DNA of 47,977 nt, from positions 1 to 47,977 of the forward strand of contig JAIEPM010000106.1 of NCBI GenBank assembly GCA_019748395.1. The letters are read 5' to 3'. The notes below the pieces were generated by a model. That model searched no databases. It saw nothing but the letters and a program-made list of their open reading frames with translations, and had not been told where the DNA came from. Source of the DNA: Candidatus Obscuribacterales bacterium (GTDB lineage: Bacteria > Cyanobacteriota > Vampirovibrionia > Obscuribacterales > Obscuribacteraceae). A program made the position numbers and the translations under genes. Of the stretch, positions 1 to 9,750 are shown piece after piece (position 1 is the first letter of the stretch; the number at the start of each line of letters is the position of its first letter).

Positions 1-28
1 GGAAATTTCAAGCGTCGAATTCTCTGTT

Positions 29-382
29 TTAGTCAATTGCATCGTTTTCTTCTCCTTCTGAGTTGAGTAAATCTTCAAGTGCATCGAAGCGATCGTTCCA
101 AAAGCGGCGATAAGCTTCGAGCCAATCATTAGCTTCAGACATAGGTCCGGCACATAGTTTCAAATAATGAACTCGTCCCTGCCTCGTTCTTTCAATGAGC
201 TTTGCATTTTCTAAAAGCTTCAAGTGTTTTGATATCGCAGGCAGTGACATATCAAAGGGCTCAGCCAATTCCAGCACCGAGCATGAACCCTTTGCAGCAA
301 GGTTGCCGATAATGGCTCTGCGTGTGGGATCTGAGAGCGCAAAAAAGGTTCGATCAAGTTGCTCGGAATAATGTTTAACCAT
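29..382 (-). CDS. ArsR-family winged-helix transcriptional regulator (start likely MVKHYSEQ at 382 rather than 397)
   Basis: Protein motif 'FFALSDPTRRAIIGNLAAKGSCSVLELAEPFDMSLPAISKHLKLLENAKLIERTRQGRVHYLKL' is typical of ArsR/SdpR-type regulators; overlaps the end of the upstream SRPBCC gene. Confidence 0.9.
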   Translation of the reverse strand: MVKHYSEQLDRTFFALSDPTRRAIIGNLAAKGSCSVLELAEPFDMSLPAISKHLKLLENAKLIERTRQGRVHYLKLCAGPMSEANDWLEAYRRFWNDRFDALEDLLNSEGEENDAID

Positions 383-914
383 GCTTTTCGCTCTCAACTT
401 TTTGCTTCATTTTTGAAAGACCTTCTGAAAAGTCCTTTCCAATCATTGTGTCCATATCAATAAAACAGCCAATGACTTTAGTCATAAAATTGCTGCTACC
501 GCTCATAGCCCAGGTAACTTTAGTTCCACTTTCAATCGGCTCTAGAGTCAAGTCCGCCCGGTTATGTCCTTCAAAAGGCTTGAGAAAATCGAGCTTAATC
601 AGAACCTGTTTTAGAGGAGCGGATTCCAAAATTTCCATACGCCCTTTGCCGACATTGTCATTTCCATCCCATTCGTAAATCGCTCCTTTTCCAGCCGCAG
701 AGCCACTATAACTGCGTTTCATCTGAGGATCTCTCATCTCATATGGAGACCATTCGGTCCAGGAATGCAAATCATTGATCAAAGGAAAAATCCTTTCCGG
801 AGCAGCATTAATCAAAATCTGTCGTTCAATATGAAAGCTGTCCGGTCTGCTTGCGACATATGCCAGAGCACCGGCGAATAAGACAATCAGCACTATCATT
901 ACAGGCTTTAGCAT
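375..914 (-). CDS. SRPBCC-family (polyketide cyclase/START-like) protein with N-terminal TM; start likely ATG at 914
   Basis: 'HIERQILINAAPERIFPLINDLHSWTEWSPYE' and C-terminal SRPBCC pattern; overlaps the arsR-like gene. Confidence 0.85.
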   Translation of the reverse strand: MLKPVMIVLIVLFAGALAYVASRPDSFHIERQILINAAPERIFPLINDLHSWTEWSPYEMRDPQMKRSYSGSAAGKGAIYEWDGNDNVGKGRMEILESAPLKQVLIKLDFLKPFEGHNRADLTLEPIESGTKVTWAMSGSSNFMTKVIGCFIDMDTMIGKDFSEGLSKMKQKVESEKHG

Positions 915-932
915 GCAGTCTCCATCGCTCAC

Positions 933-948
933 TTAACCATATCGTTAA
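933..948. promoter_or_regulatory. Candidate operator: inverted repeat TTAAC-catatc-GTTAA just upstream of the SRPBCC/ArsR operon
   Basis: Perfect 5-bp arms read directly; about 20 bp upstream of the ATG at 914. Confidence 0.35.
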
Positions 949-1108
949 ATATGACACAAAACTGGAACTTTGTCCTGAAATTCGCTCCTAAATTTATGGA
1001 ATCTCATGACCGAGACTCTGTCCACTATCAAATGAAATCCGCTCAACGCAGAGCACAAGCCAATCTCGCGCTGCTATACTTTAGCGGTTAAAACACGGAG
1101 CAAAAACA

Positions 1109-1450
1109 ATGACTTCTGAGACTGTTGTAGATCAAATTTCAGTCAGCGAATTGAAACAAGCCATCGAAGAGGGAAAGAAGCCGGTTTTGCTCGACGTGCG
1201 TGAAGCTCATGAGCTTGAGATATGCAAGCTTGAATACACCATTCACATACCGCTGGGCGATTTGAGATTCCGCCTGGACGAACTGGATGTATATAAGGAT
1301 GCCGACCTTGTCGTTTATTGTCGTTCGGGACGACGCAGCAACCTTGCAGCTGAATTTCTGAAAGAACTAGGTTTTGAGAAGGTCAAAAATATGACCGGCG
1401 GAGTTCTGGCCTGGAGCGATCAAATCGACAGTTCTTTTCGGAAATACTAG
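1109..1450 (+). CDS. Rhodanese-like domain protein
   Basis: 'VLLDVREAHELEICKLEYTIHIPLGDLRFRLDEL...DLVVYCRSGRRS' with catalytic-loop Cys. Confidence 0.92.
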   Translation: MTSETVVDQISVSELKQAIEEGKKPVLLDVREAHELEICKLEYTIHIPLGDLRFRLDELDVYKDADLVVYCRSGRRSNLAAEFLKELGFEKVKNMTGGVLAWSDQIDSSFRKY

Positions 1451-1464
1451 AGGCAAAATCAAAA

Positions 1465-1505
1465 GCGGCTGAATCTATGTAATCAGCCGCCCGATGCATT
1501 TATTC
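1465..1505 (+). terminator. Candidate terminator hairpin downstream of the rhodanese gene
   Basis: GCGGCTGA-N10-TCAGCCGC stem (1465..1490) with a downstream T-rich tract. Confidence 0.5.
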
Positions 1506-1539
1506 TGTTTTTAACTGATTGCAGTCGAAAGGAAGCCGA

Positions 1540-1848
1540 CTACATGGGCATCGCTTCTGCACCACCAAGGATAAGAACCTTGTCGGAGTTTCTCAGAGGA
1601 TTTTGTCCAACCGGATTATCAAGCTTGTTAGGAATTTTCCTCTTGATATCAACGTCTTTCTTCTGTTGCTGCTTAATCAGCGCTTCGATCGCCTTTTGAA
1701 TGGCAGAGTCGTTAACCAGCACCGGAGCTGGCTGGCTGCCCATCAGGGCGACTGACTGCTTGGTGTCGGGTTCAACAGCCGGAGCAGGCGCTGCAACTGC
1801 AAATACAGCTGCAATCGATACAAATAATGATGTGTGTTTGGTATTCAT
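1540..1848 (-). CDS. Small secreted hypothetical protein
   Basis: N-terminal signal-peptide-like 'MNTKHTSLFVSIAAVFAVAAPAPAVEP'. Confidence 0.55.
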   Translation of the reverse strand: MNTKHTSLFVSIAAVFAVAAPAPAVEPDTKQSVALMGSQPAPVLVNDSAIQKAIEALIKQQQKKDVDIKRKIPNKLDNPVGQNPLRNSDKVLILGGAEAMPM

Positions 1849-2122
1849 GCCTGCAGTATAAACCTCTTTATCGCACTTGCAAAGCGTGTTTCTGATCCTT
1901 TAATAAGTTCCGTCATGGTGAGAATACGAAATTCGCTTAATCTATACACAAAGGAAGACCCGGACAGGGCAACCCTCTTGGCAACCATCGTCGATGGGGT
2001 TTACCTCATATTCTTAGATCTAAGAAAGCATAAAAGCTGCGGAGCTCCTTATGGATAGCCGCAGATCGACGAGTCAATTTTATGCAGTTTTGATGGACGG
2101 ACAATTCCACCCAAATCAAAAC

Positions 2123-2782
2123 TCAGATGTTTGGAGGGTTCCAGGTGCTTCCAGCCAGCAAGGCGCCCTCAAGATTTGCACCGAAAAGATCGGCGCCCCA
2201 GAGATTAGCCCCCGAAAGATCAGCTCCCGAGAGATTTGCTCCTCTTAGATTTGCACCGGAAAGATCGGCATAATGGAAGTTGCAGTGGCGCAGATCAGCG
2301 GACACCAGGCAGGCGTTACGCAGATTTGCATCCATGAAATTACCGCCAATCACAATGGCGCGTGCCATATTGGCACCGGCTAGATTCGACCCACGGAAGC
2401 GACCATTGGAAAGAAAAGCATACGACAAGTCGGCAAAGGCCAGATATGTTTCATCCATACAAATACCATCCCGCACCATATCTTCCAGTTCGGAGCGTTT
2501 CAGCTCCAGCCCTGTAGTCTCGCCGGAGCAGTTCTTTTGCTGCTTGGCATATTGCAAATGTGAGATTGGCTTGAGCCGACCGGGCGCCTTGCTCAAAGTG
2601 GAGGAACTCCAGCGCTTAGCTAATTTGGCTGAGTCAGCGTTGATTGGCTGGATAAGAGTTTTGCCGGTCAATGCTGCCCAAAAATCTTGCAGCAAGTTGG
2701 AGACCGAATTCAAAAGCTCAGCGGATTTTGATATGGACTTCAGGGGCTGGTGCATCGTCTCTATCTCCGTGATGACACACAC
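2123..2782 (-). CDS. Pentapeptide-repeat protein
   Basis: A(D/N)LxG repeats: 'ADLSGANLRGANLSGADLSGANLWGADLFGANLEGALL'. Confidence 0.9.
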   Translation of the reverse strand: MCVITEIETMHQPLKSISKSAELLNSVSNLLQDFWAALTGKTLIQPINADSAKLAKRWSSSTLSKAPGRLKPISHLQYAKQQKNCSGETTGLELKRSELEDMVRDGICMDETYLAFADLSYAFLSNGRFRGSNLAGANMARAIVIGGNFMDANLRNACLVSADLRHCNFHYADLSGANLRGANLSGADLSGANLWGADLFGANLEGALLAGSTWNPPNI

Positions 2783-3325
2783 TTAACAACTTAAATAGTA
2801 TTTAGAGCCGGATTAAGCAGCTATGGTAAAAATACGATCATGAGAAACTGCACATCTGGAGAAATGCCGCCCCTGTGGAGCTCTTCAAGGCTGCCAAGCG
2901 AGTCGCAGCTGAGATTTGAGGGGGCAATGTGCAATTACACAGTGCCTTTGCGCTAGTACGCCGATTTTCAAAAGCCGAAAAAAGTTGCCTAAAAGCCGGA
3001 AAAATCCTCACAAATCGGGTCCATCCTCTTGACCAAATTTGTAGGGCGACATTGTACCTTTATATGTAGACGATTGACCGTAAACAAATTGTGAAAGGTT
3101 CTTGCTCAGAATCTCTAATAAGACCGCAGGGCAAGGGATAGCAGAATTCATATTTTGTTAAGCATTTTTAAGGCTGTCAGAAGTCTGTAAAACCCCAGTC
3201 TGCGATAGATTGAGGCTGAAGAAACAAAGCTTAACAAGACAAACACTGCCCACAAAAGGTTTTCAGGAGTTTTTTTGGAATAATGGATGCATGGAGTTCT
3301 TTACAAGCGAGGAGCGCACTAGCTA

Positions 3326-3892
3326 ATGCCTAGGGTCAATAAGCAAGTTCGTAAAGCTACTCTAAGAAACTCCCTCGGCATTTACATGGTTGAGCTTCTT
3401 GTTGCTGTTCTCTGCCTGAGTTTCTTGCTTGCGGGACTTATGCAGGGTCTATCCCAGATGCATACACAAACCACAGCTCCGCAAAATCAGGCGATTGCCT
3501 CAAACATTTGCCAGGAACTCTTCGACATGGCCAGAAACGCCCAGTTCTCGGACCTCTGGTCTTGCGTTGGTTCCGGCGCCATGCCCGTAGCAGTCAACAG
3601 AAGCTCGGGCAGCTGGCCCCCTTCCGGACAGCCGGCATACATAACCCAACCACTCATGCTGGACCTGACCAGCAATCTCGGTGCCAGTTATAGTCAAGCT
3701 GGTCAGGACAATCGTTTTCGCGGTACCGTAACACAAACAATTACTGATGTTTCAGCAGCAGGCGCCACTGCGGGCAACAGAAACCGGCAAGTTCAAATCA
3801 CAGTAGTCGTTACCTGGCCGAATGAAGTTGGCTCAGGAAACAGAACTATGCAAATGTCCACAAGAATTTATGAGAATGGTATCTCTAACTAA
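3326..3892 (+). CDS. Prepilin-like protein, PilV/GspI-like
   Basis: Class III prepilin motif 'RNSLG|IYMVELLVAVLCLSFLLAGL' (Glu at +5); RBS GAGGAG upstream; first of three co-oriented pilin-like genes. Confidence 0.8.
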   Translation: MPRVNKQVRKATLRNSLGIYMVELLVAVLCLSFLLAGLMQGLSQMHTQTTAPQNQAIASNICQELFDMARNAQFSDLWSCVGSGAMPVAVNRSSGSWPPSGQPAYITQPLMLDLTSNLGASYSQAGQDNRFRGTVTQTITDVSAAGATAGNRNRQVQITVVVTWPNEVGSGNRTMQMSTRIYENGISN

Positions 3893-3901
3893 GCTGTAGG
3901 T

Positions 3902-4831
3902 GTGTGCATGCGTAACTCTAAGGGTATGTCTCTTGTCGAATTGCTGGTGGCCACAACCTTGATGGCATTTGTATCGGCTGCGGACTTAGGCATGGTATCC
4001 GTCGTAGCAAACGATGCAGTCAAAGTCGAAAACAAATGCGACAACCTGAATACAGTTCGAAACGCCATGGACAAAATCAGTCGAGGAATTAGAATGGGTC
4101 GCTCTCTCGGTGATTCATTCGGTAGCTTCGACGCTGCGGCAGGGGCAAATACCGGCTCAATCACATTTCCCAGTAATCAGAATCCCATTTACCCGGGCTC
4201 TTCACCTCCTAGTGGTTGGCCCATCTGGGCTGACGGCACGCAACCACAATCTTTCACTCTTTCGTCAAGTACACTGATTGTCCAGCGTCCAATTTTTGAT
4301 ATAACTGCAGGATCAGCCAATTTCGGCTATCCTCTCGTAATCAAAGGAACACAAGGAAATCCTGCATTGGGGAGAAGCACTTGCAATGTCACTACCGACA
4401 TTTATAGAGTCGTAGCGGATCCACAAAACGCCGGTGAATACCTGCTTCAATGGGCGCAGCTTCCCGGACTGGCGATGACGGGCTACACCAGGCAACAAAT
4501 TGGACCAATCACACTTGTTAAAGGAATTATCGGTCCGCTGCCCGGCAACGGTGGCGGCGGCGTTCCGGCCGTGTTCTCTTACTTGTTGAAACCGGGTATT
4601 CCAACAGCGAATCCGGGAGCATCACGAACCCCAGGTGACGGTCTTACTCCGGCTCTCGATTCGACAAATATTTCAAATTTCAGCGGCGTGAACGTGAATG
4701 TTGAAGTCAACACCCACATAAACTCAGGCCGCGCAGGCTCGAACAATGCCTACATCAAAACATCGACCCTAGCTTTTAAGCAGAGTATGTATTTGCGCAA
4801 CAACTCGCTTGCAAGTATCACAGGGCCCTAA
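3902..4831 (+). CDS. Prepilin-like protein, PilW/GspJ-like
   Basis: 'RNSKG|MSLVELLVATTLMAFVSAADLGMV'; position in cassette. Confidence 0.82.
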   Translation: MCMRNSKGMSLVELLVATTLMAFVSAADLGMVSVVANDAVKVENKCDNLNTVRNAMDKISRGIRMGRSLGDSFGSFDAAAGANTGSITFPSNQNPIYPGSSPPSGWPIWADGTQPQSFTLSSSTLIVQRPIFDITAGSANFGYPLVIKGTQGNPALGRSTCNVTTDIYRVVADPQNAGEYLLQWAQLPGLAMTGYTRQQIGPITLVKGIIGPLPGNGGGGVPAVFSYLLKPGIPTANPGASRTPGDGLTPALDSTNISNFSGVNVNVEVNTHINSGRAGSNNAYIKTSTLAFKQSMYLRNNSLASITGP

Positions 4832-4888
4832 AACAGAAATTTAAGTCGCTGCCGGTTAGATAAAAATCCAGTTTTGGAGGAAGCAAAC

Positions 4889-6241
4889 ATGGTCAAGACA
4901 CAAGCAATCAGGTCGGAAAAAGGGATGTCCCTTGCGACTGTATTGATCATTGCATTGATTTGCACACTTTGGATATCCGGACTTTTCGCCAGTGTCCTTC
5001 CTACTTTCAGCAAAACAAAAGAATCAAGAATTAAGACTGCCGTGAGAGCTGCCAGCGAAGCGGCTTTAGATTGGGCCGTATCAGACCTATCCAACGGCAA
5101 TGTGAACAGTGTTGACGCCACTACTTACGGCCAATCAAAAGTAACAGACGTGCCATCCAATTTACTCTCAACGGGCGGTTTTCCGATCACTTCTCGTGTC
5201 ACCGTCCTGAACGAGCAGCCATCTTATTCAACTAGCCCTGCCTACACAAATGGAACACCGGAGTCATTTCTATACGACCAGACGCTTGACAAAGATCTTA
5301 GCGGCAACGGCGGCAACAATAGATGGCGAGTTGTAACTTCGGTTGCCACCTGTGCAGGTAGAACATCTTCCGTCAGATGTGTTCTCAAACCAATCGCGGC
5401 AACAACGCCTCCGATCACGGGCTGGGGCTGGGGAGCCGTAGCAACAGGCGTGTCATTCCGGCAAAATGGTGCTGGCGCCACGGTGGACTATTACAATTCA
5501 TCAAAGGGTGTGAATCCCGCATCGTTCAGCACGAAAGCCGATCCGAACGACGCCGATACCTCAATCGGCATTCAGGGAAAATCCGGAACAGGCAACAGCG
5601 CAACTTTCAACGGCGGCGGCACCATAGGCGGAACCTTATCCTACACATCAGGCACCACAATATCAGGCAGCCCAACCACGAACGGAACCGACTCCACCTT
5701 CACAGGCAATGTTTTTCCGCCTGTACCTGATTCCAAAGGTCTGCCTTATCTAAACAACAATAATCCGATCAGCGGCTCCTTTACGATTAATCCTGGAAGT
5801 TATCAATTCACCAGCAACTCAACAGCTATTACGGGAGGCCCGATTACAATTCCGGCTACTGCAACAGCGGCCAATCCGGTCAAAATCTTCATCGACAGCG
5901 CCGCAGCCACAGCCATTTCATTGAACGGCAAAAACGGAGTCTTCAATAACCAGAGCGGGATTCCAGCCGCGCTGCAAATTTACATCGTCGGTACCAGCGC
6001 CGTGAACATAGGTGGAAATGGCGATTTCAGAGGAGTGATTTACGCACCTAATGCCGCAGTTACAATCGGCGGAACAGGGGCCATTTATGGAGCAGTCGTC
6101 GGAAACACTGTGACGATGAACGGTTCGGTCAGCGGCATGCACTACGATCAGGCTCTATCACAAGCACCAAGCATTACATTCCCAGGCGGGACAAGCGTAA
6201 CGAATTACCGAAGTGTTGTCAGCTGGCAAGAATTAGACTAA
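4889..6241 (+). CDS. PilX/GspK-like pilus tip protein (start ATG 4889, not TTG 4874)
   Basis: 'RSEKG|MSLATVLIIALICTLWISGLFASVLP' prepilin-like N-terminus lacking Glu+5; TTG 4874 overlaps the GGAGG RBS; near-identical C-terminal domain to 10174..11526. Confidence 0.8.
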   Translation: MVKTQAIRSEKGMSLATVLIIALICTLWISGLFASVLPTFSKTKESRIKTAVRAASEAALDWAVSDLSNGNVNSVDATTYGQSKVTDVPSNLLSTGGFPITSRVTVLNEQPSYSTSPAYTNGTPESFLYDQTLDKDLSGNGGNNRWRVVTSVATCAGRTSSVRCVLKPIAATTPPITGWGWGAVATGVSFRQNGAGATVDYYNSSKGVNPASFSTKADPNDADTSIGIQGKSGTGNSATFNGGGTIGGTLSYTSGTTISGSPTTNGTDSTFTGNVFPPVPDSKGLPYLNNNNPISGSFTINPGSYQFTSNSTAITGGPITIPATATAANPVKIFIDSAAATAISLNGKNGVFNNQSGIPAALQIYIVGTSAVNIGGNGDFRGVIYAPNAAVTIGGTGAIYGAVVGNTVTMNGSVSGMHYDQALSQAPSITFPGGTSVTNYRSVVSWQELD

Positions 6242-6265
6242 AAATCAATCACAAGGCAATTTAAG

Positions 6266-6297
6266 AAGAGTATCTCTAAGTAAATAGAGATACTCTT
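6266..6297. terminator. Perfect 13-bp-stem hairpin between the PilX-like gene and the MFS/spermidine synthase fusion
   Basis: AAGAGTATCTCTA-agtaaa-TAGAGATACTCTT read directly; no clear poly-T tract. Confidence 0.55.
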
Positions 6298-6324
6298 TAT
6301 ACTTTGGCGCAACGGATTGAGTTC

Positions 6325-9300
6325 ATGGAAAATCAAGACGGCATAAAGAAGCAAGAAATTTCAAAAGAAAAGAAAGAGCAGGATTCGGATATTTCAAAAC
6401 ACAAGAATCTTGCGGTAATCGCTTCAATTCTTTTTTTTCTTTCCGGACTCAGCAGCCTTATATACCAGGTCATCTGGACTAGACAACTTGTATTTGTTTT
6501 CGGTTCAAGTACTTTTGCGTCCTCAACAGTCCTCAGCACTTTTATGGGCGGACTCGCCCTTGGATCGATTTTTGCAGGCAGAAGAGCCGACCGTATAAAA
6601 GATTCGCTTCTAGCTTACGGAATGCTTGAAGGAATAATCGGAATCTGGGCAATCGCAACTCCCTATATGCTGGAGACAGCAGTCCCCCTTTACAAAGCCC
6701 TCTGGCAACAGTTCCATCTCTCGGTAATGCCATTTTCGCTATTGCGCTTTCTGGTTGTAGCAATAATTTTGATTCCGCCCACGGCTTGCATGGGAGCGAC
6801 ATTGCCTTTTTTATCCCGGGCCGTAACTCGAAACATCAACTTGGTTGGCAGTAGCGTCGGCAACCTGTACAGCATAAACACCTTGGGCGCAGTTCTTGGG
6901 GCTTTGGCCGCAGGCTTTTACCTTATTCCTCAATTCGGACTATTCAATACGAACATCAGTGCCGCATGCATAAACATCGCCCTTGCGTTGCTGGTTTTAT
7001 TCATTTCAAAGAAATTTCTGCCGGAAATCCGTGAAGCAGCCAAACCGGTCTTATACGAAGGTAGCGAAACAGGACTGAGTCTGAACGTAAAGGCCTGCTT
7101 GCTTGCATTCGCCATCTCCGGAGCAATAGCAATGATTTACGAGGTAGCGTGGACACGCGCCTTGCTAATGATCATCGGTTCAACGACTTACGCGTTTTCC
7201 ATTATGCTCACAACCTTTCTGGCAGGTATTTTTCTCGGGAGTGCAGCCACCGCCAGATTTTGCGATAAATTGAAAGACCCATTTTTCTGCTTTGCGATTT
7301 TACAGCTACTTCTTTGTGCTTCTACGATCTTATCGATTGAACTTTTCAATCACCTGCCATACTGGAATTTGATTGCAAATCGCCACAATCTGAACAATCC
7401 CAATTTAAGCATGTACACTCGCTTTCTGCTTGCAGCAAGCATTCTTACCCCTGTGGCAATCTGTCTTGGCGCCAGTTTTCCGCTGGCAGTCAAAATTTGC
7501 AGTAAAAGTCTTGAACAAATCGGACGCTCGGTAGGAACGCTTTATTCAGTAAATACTCTGGGTGCAATTATAGGAGCCTTCACAGCAGGATTCATCATTA
7601 TCCCTCTTCTGGGCGCCGAGAAAACTTTGCTGCTTTCGGCAATTACGAATTTTGCACTGGGAACTGTTTTACTGACACTTTGCCCTCAAAAAAGACTCAT
7701 CAAAGCCGCAGCTATAAGCCTGCTGGCTGTCCTTTCATTATGGTCGGCGCTCAAGCAAGAAAGCTGGGATCAGAAGATTATCGCTTGCTCTCAAAAGCTC
7801 AGACGGCATCTTGCAAAAACCGGTACGGATATTCCCGAATTCAGTAAATGGAAAAAGCAAATTGATGATTCTGCAGATATATTGTTCTGGAAAAACGGAT
7901 TATGCGCCAACGTCGCAGTCTTTCGTTTCGATGACAACGTCACAAGCCTCCTCACCAATGGACATATCGATGCCTCGACAAACAGCACTGACGTAGCAGC
8001 ACAGGGGCTGCTGCCGACTGTACCACTTTTGCTGAAGCCGGACGCCGTTGATGTCTGCAATATCGGCTGGGGAAGCGGCATGACGATGGGCTATGCATTT
8101 CTCTTTCCAATAAAGCGTTTAGTCTGCGCCGAGATTGAAAAGGAAGTTATAAGCACTTCCGAATTCTTTCACCAAATCAACCTCGCACCGGAGAAGGATC
8201 CTCGCCTTGAAATCGAAATTAATGACGGAAGAAATTTCCTGCTTTCCACCAATGAAAAATTTGACGTTCTGATTTCAGAGCCTTCAAATCCCTGGCAGGC
8301 CGGAGTCTGCAATTTATACACAACGGAATATTTTGATACTTGCAAAGCAAGATTAAAACCAGAGGGAATCTTTACTCTCTGGTGGCAATACAACGAAGTC
8401 TCTTCCACAAACGTAGCTAGAGTTCTTTCCGCTCTAAAGACAGTTTTCAAACACGTACTGGTATTTGGATCAAGCACCACCGGGGATATCTGCGCTATCG
8501 CCTCGGCCGATCCAATCAAGCTTGACTTGAACAAACTGAAGAGAGGATTTAGTCAGGAAAAAAGAAAAGCCCTCCTGAGCAAAACTTTGGGACTCTCCGG
8601 ACCGGAAGACCTTGCATCCATAATTGCGCTCTCGGAAGAATCAGTCAACCGCATAGCCTCTCAAGCAGCCAGCAACACAGATGATCGAAATTATATAGAG
8701 TTTGACGTTGCTCGCACTTACGAGCATCAGAACTTCAAGCGCAGCAATTCAGAATGGCTGCTAAGCAATGCAGGTCCCCTCTGGGACAGCATTGACTGGA
8801 CGGCTTATACTCCTCAAGAACAAGCAGAGGAAATGGGCCAAATAGCCCTTCATGCGCTCACTCGCAATTCACCAACGGCAAAGCTATGGGCTGAAGAATC
8901 TTTGAAAATAGCGCAGAATCCAACAGCTTATGGTGCACTATCCCAGCTTGCAGCTCAGCAAGAAGGGAACCTGGAATCAGCACTTTCTTTTGCCAATAAA
9001 GCAGTGGCTCTAAGCGAAACAAGGAAGTTCAAACTAGCGGACTTCTATAAAGTCAGAGCAATGGTCGAGTTGTTGGGCGGAGCCTGCCTTGCAGCCAGGC
9101 GCGACTTTGAAAAGTCGCTTCAGTCGAGGCCAGACGACATCGACGCACAGATCAGGTTGGCGCAAACATACCTGCCGGATTATCGTGGCTGGTATCAAAC
9201 TGCGATTATGCCTCTACAAGATATTGGTGTCGCAGACACTAATCCGCGTGAGGTAATTAGATTATTAGTTCCCCAAATGAACAAGATTACAGATCCCAAA

Positions 9301-9750
9301 GCTCACGCTGTTGCGTCGGCACTACTTGGTACAGCTTATTTTAAGACGGGAGAAACAGATAAAAGTATCAGACCTCTTGAAGAATTTTGCAGTAAAAATG
9401 CGGATCGAGAAGCCTTCGGAATTCTGGCGGCCGCATACAAGAAAAAAGGCATTTTCAGCAAGTCGGAATATTACGCACAACAAGCCGAGCAAATGGCAAA
9501 TCGAGAATGCCTCTTTTACCTAGAAACAGCGAAACAACTCATTTCAAGAAAGCAGGAAGAAAAAGCCGTCGAATTTCTCCGAAAAGCTCTAATTGTCCTG
9601 CCGAGCGCAGAAGAAATCAGACCGATCCTCTGGAAGCTCGCAGAGCATAATGAAGAAGCCGAAAAATTGATGTCCAGCATAAAAATCAGTGACGCTGATA
9701 TAGAAGCATACAAGAGTCTACTGAAACGAAAACAGCAAAAGCGAAAATAA
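6325..9750 (+). CDS. Fused MFS-like membrane domains + spermidine synthase-like (Rossmann) domain + TPR C-terminus (alternative TTG start 6304)
   Basis: Two copies of an 'SGLSSLIYQVIWTRQLVFVFGSSTFA' / 'SGAIAMIYEVAWTRALLMIIGSTTYA' half-repeat; 'NIGWGSGMTMGYAF..RLVCAEIEKEVI...INDGRNFLLSTNEKFDVLISEPSNPW'; TPR-like C-terminal helices. Confidence 0.85.
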   Translation: MENQDGIKKQEISKEKKEQDSDISKHKNLAVIASILFFLSGLSSLIYQVIWTRQLVFVFGSSTFASSTVLSTFMGGLALGSIFAGRRADRIKDSLLAYGMLEGIIGIWAIATPYMLETAVPLYKALWQQFHLSVMPFSLLRFLVVAIILIPPTACMGATLPFLSRAVTRNINLVGSSVGNLYSINTLGAVLGALAAGFYLIPQFGLFNTNISAACINIALALLVLFISKKFLPEIREAAKPVLYEGSETGLSLNVKACLLAFAISGAIAMIYEVAWTRALLMIIGSTTYAFSIMLTTFLAGIFLGSAATARFCDKLKDPFFCFAILQLLLCASTILSIELFNHLPYWNLIANRHNLNNPNLSMYTRFLLAASILTPVAICLGASFPLAVKICSKSLEQIGRSVGTLYSVNTLGAIIGAFTAGFIIIPLLGAEKTLLLSAITNFALGTVLLTLCPQKRLIKAAAISLLAVLSLWSALKQESWDQKIIACSQKLRRHLAKTGTDIPEFSKWKKQIDDSADILFWKNGLCANVAVFRFDDNVTSLLTNGHIDASTNSTDVAAQGLLPTVPLLLKPDAVDVCNIGWGSGMTMGYAFLFPIKRLVCAEIEKEVISTSEFFHQINLAPEKDPRLEIEINDGRNFLLSTNEKFDVLISEPSNPWQAGVCNLYTTEYFDTCKARLKPEGIFTLWWQYNEVSSTNVARVLSALKTVFKHVLVFGSSTTGDICAIASADPIKLDLNKLKRGFSQEKRKALLSKTLGLSGPEDLASIIALSEESVNRIASQAASNTDDRNYIEFDVARTYEHQNFKRSNSEWLLSNAGPLWDSIDWTAYTPQEQAEEMGQIALHALTRNSPTAKLWAEESLKIAQNPTAYGALSQLAAQQEGNLESALSFANKAVALSETRKFKLADFYKVRAMVELLGGACLAARRDFEKSLQSRPDDIDAQIRLAQTYLPDYRGWYQTAIMPLQDIGVADTNPREVIRLLVPQMNKITDPKAHAVASALLGTAYFKTGETDKSIRPLEEFCSKNADREAFGILAAAYKKKGIFSKSEYYAQQAEQMANRECLFYLETAKQLISRKQEEKAVEFLRKALIVLPSAEEIRPILWKLAEHNEEAEKLMSSIKISDADIEAYKSLLKRKQQKRK

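Noticed and set aside
2160-2340. Short-period DNA repetition (agattngc / ccnnaaagat)
   Set aside because: Explained by the pentapeptide-repeat coding sequence on the minus strand.
5242-5481. Antisense ORFs inside the pilin, kinase and GGDEF genes (many entries in the ORF track)
   Set aside because: Fully embedded opposite well-supported genes with no recognisable domains; typical shadow ORFs.
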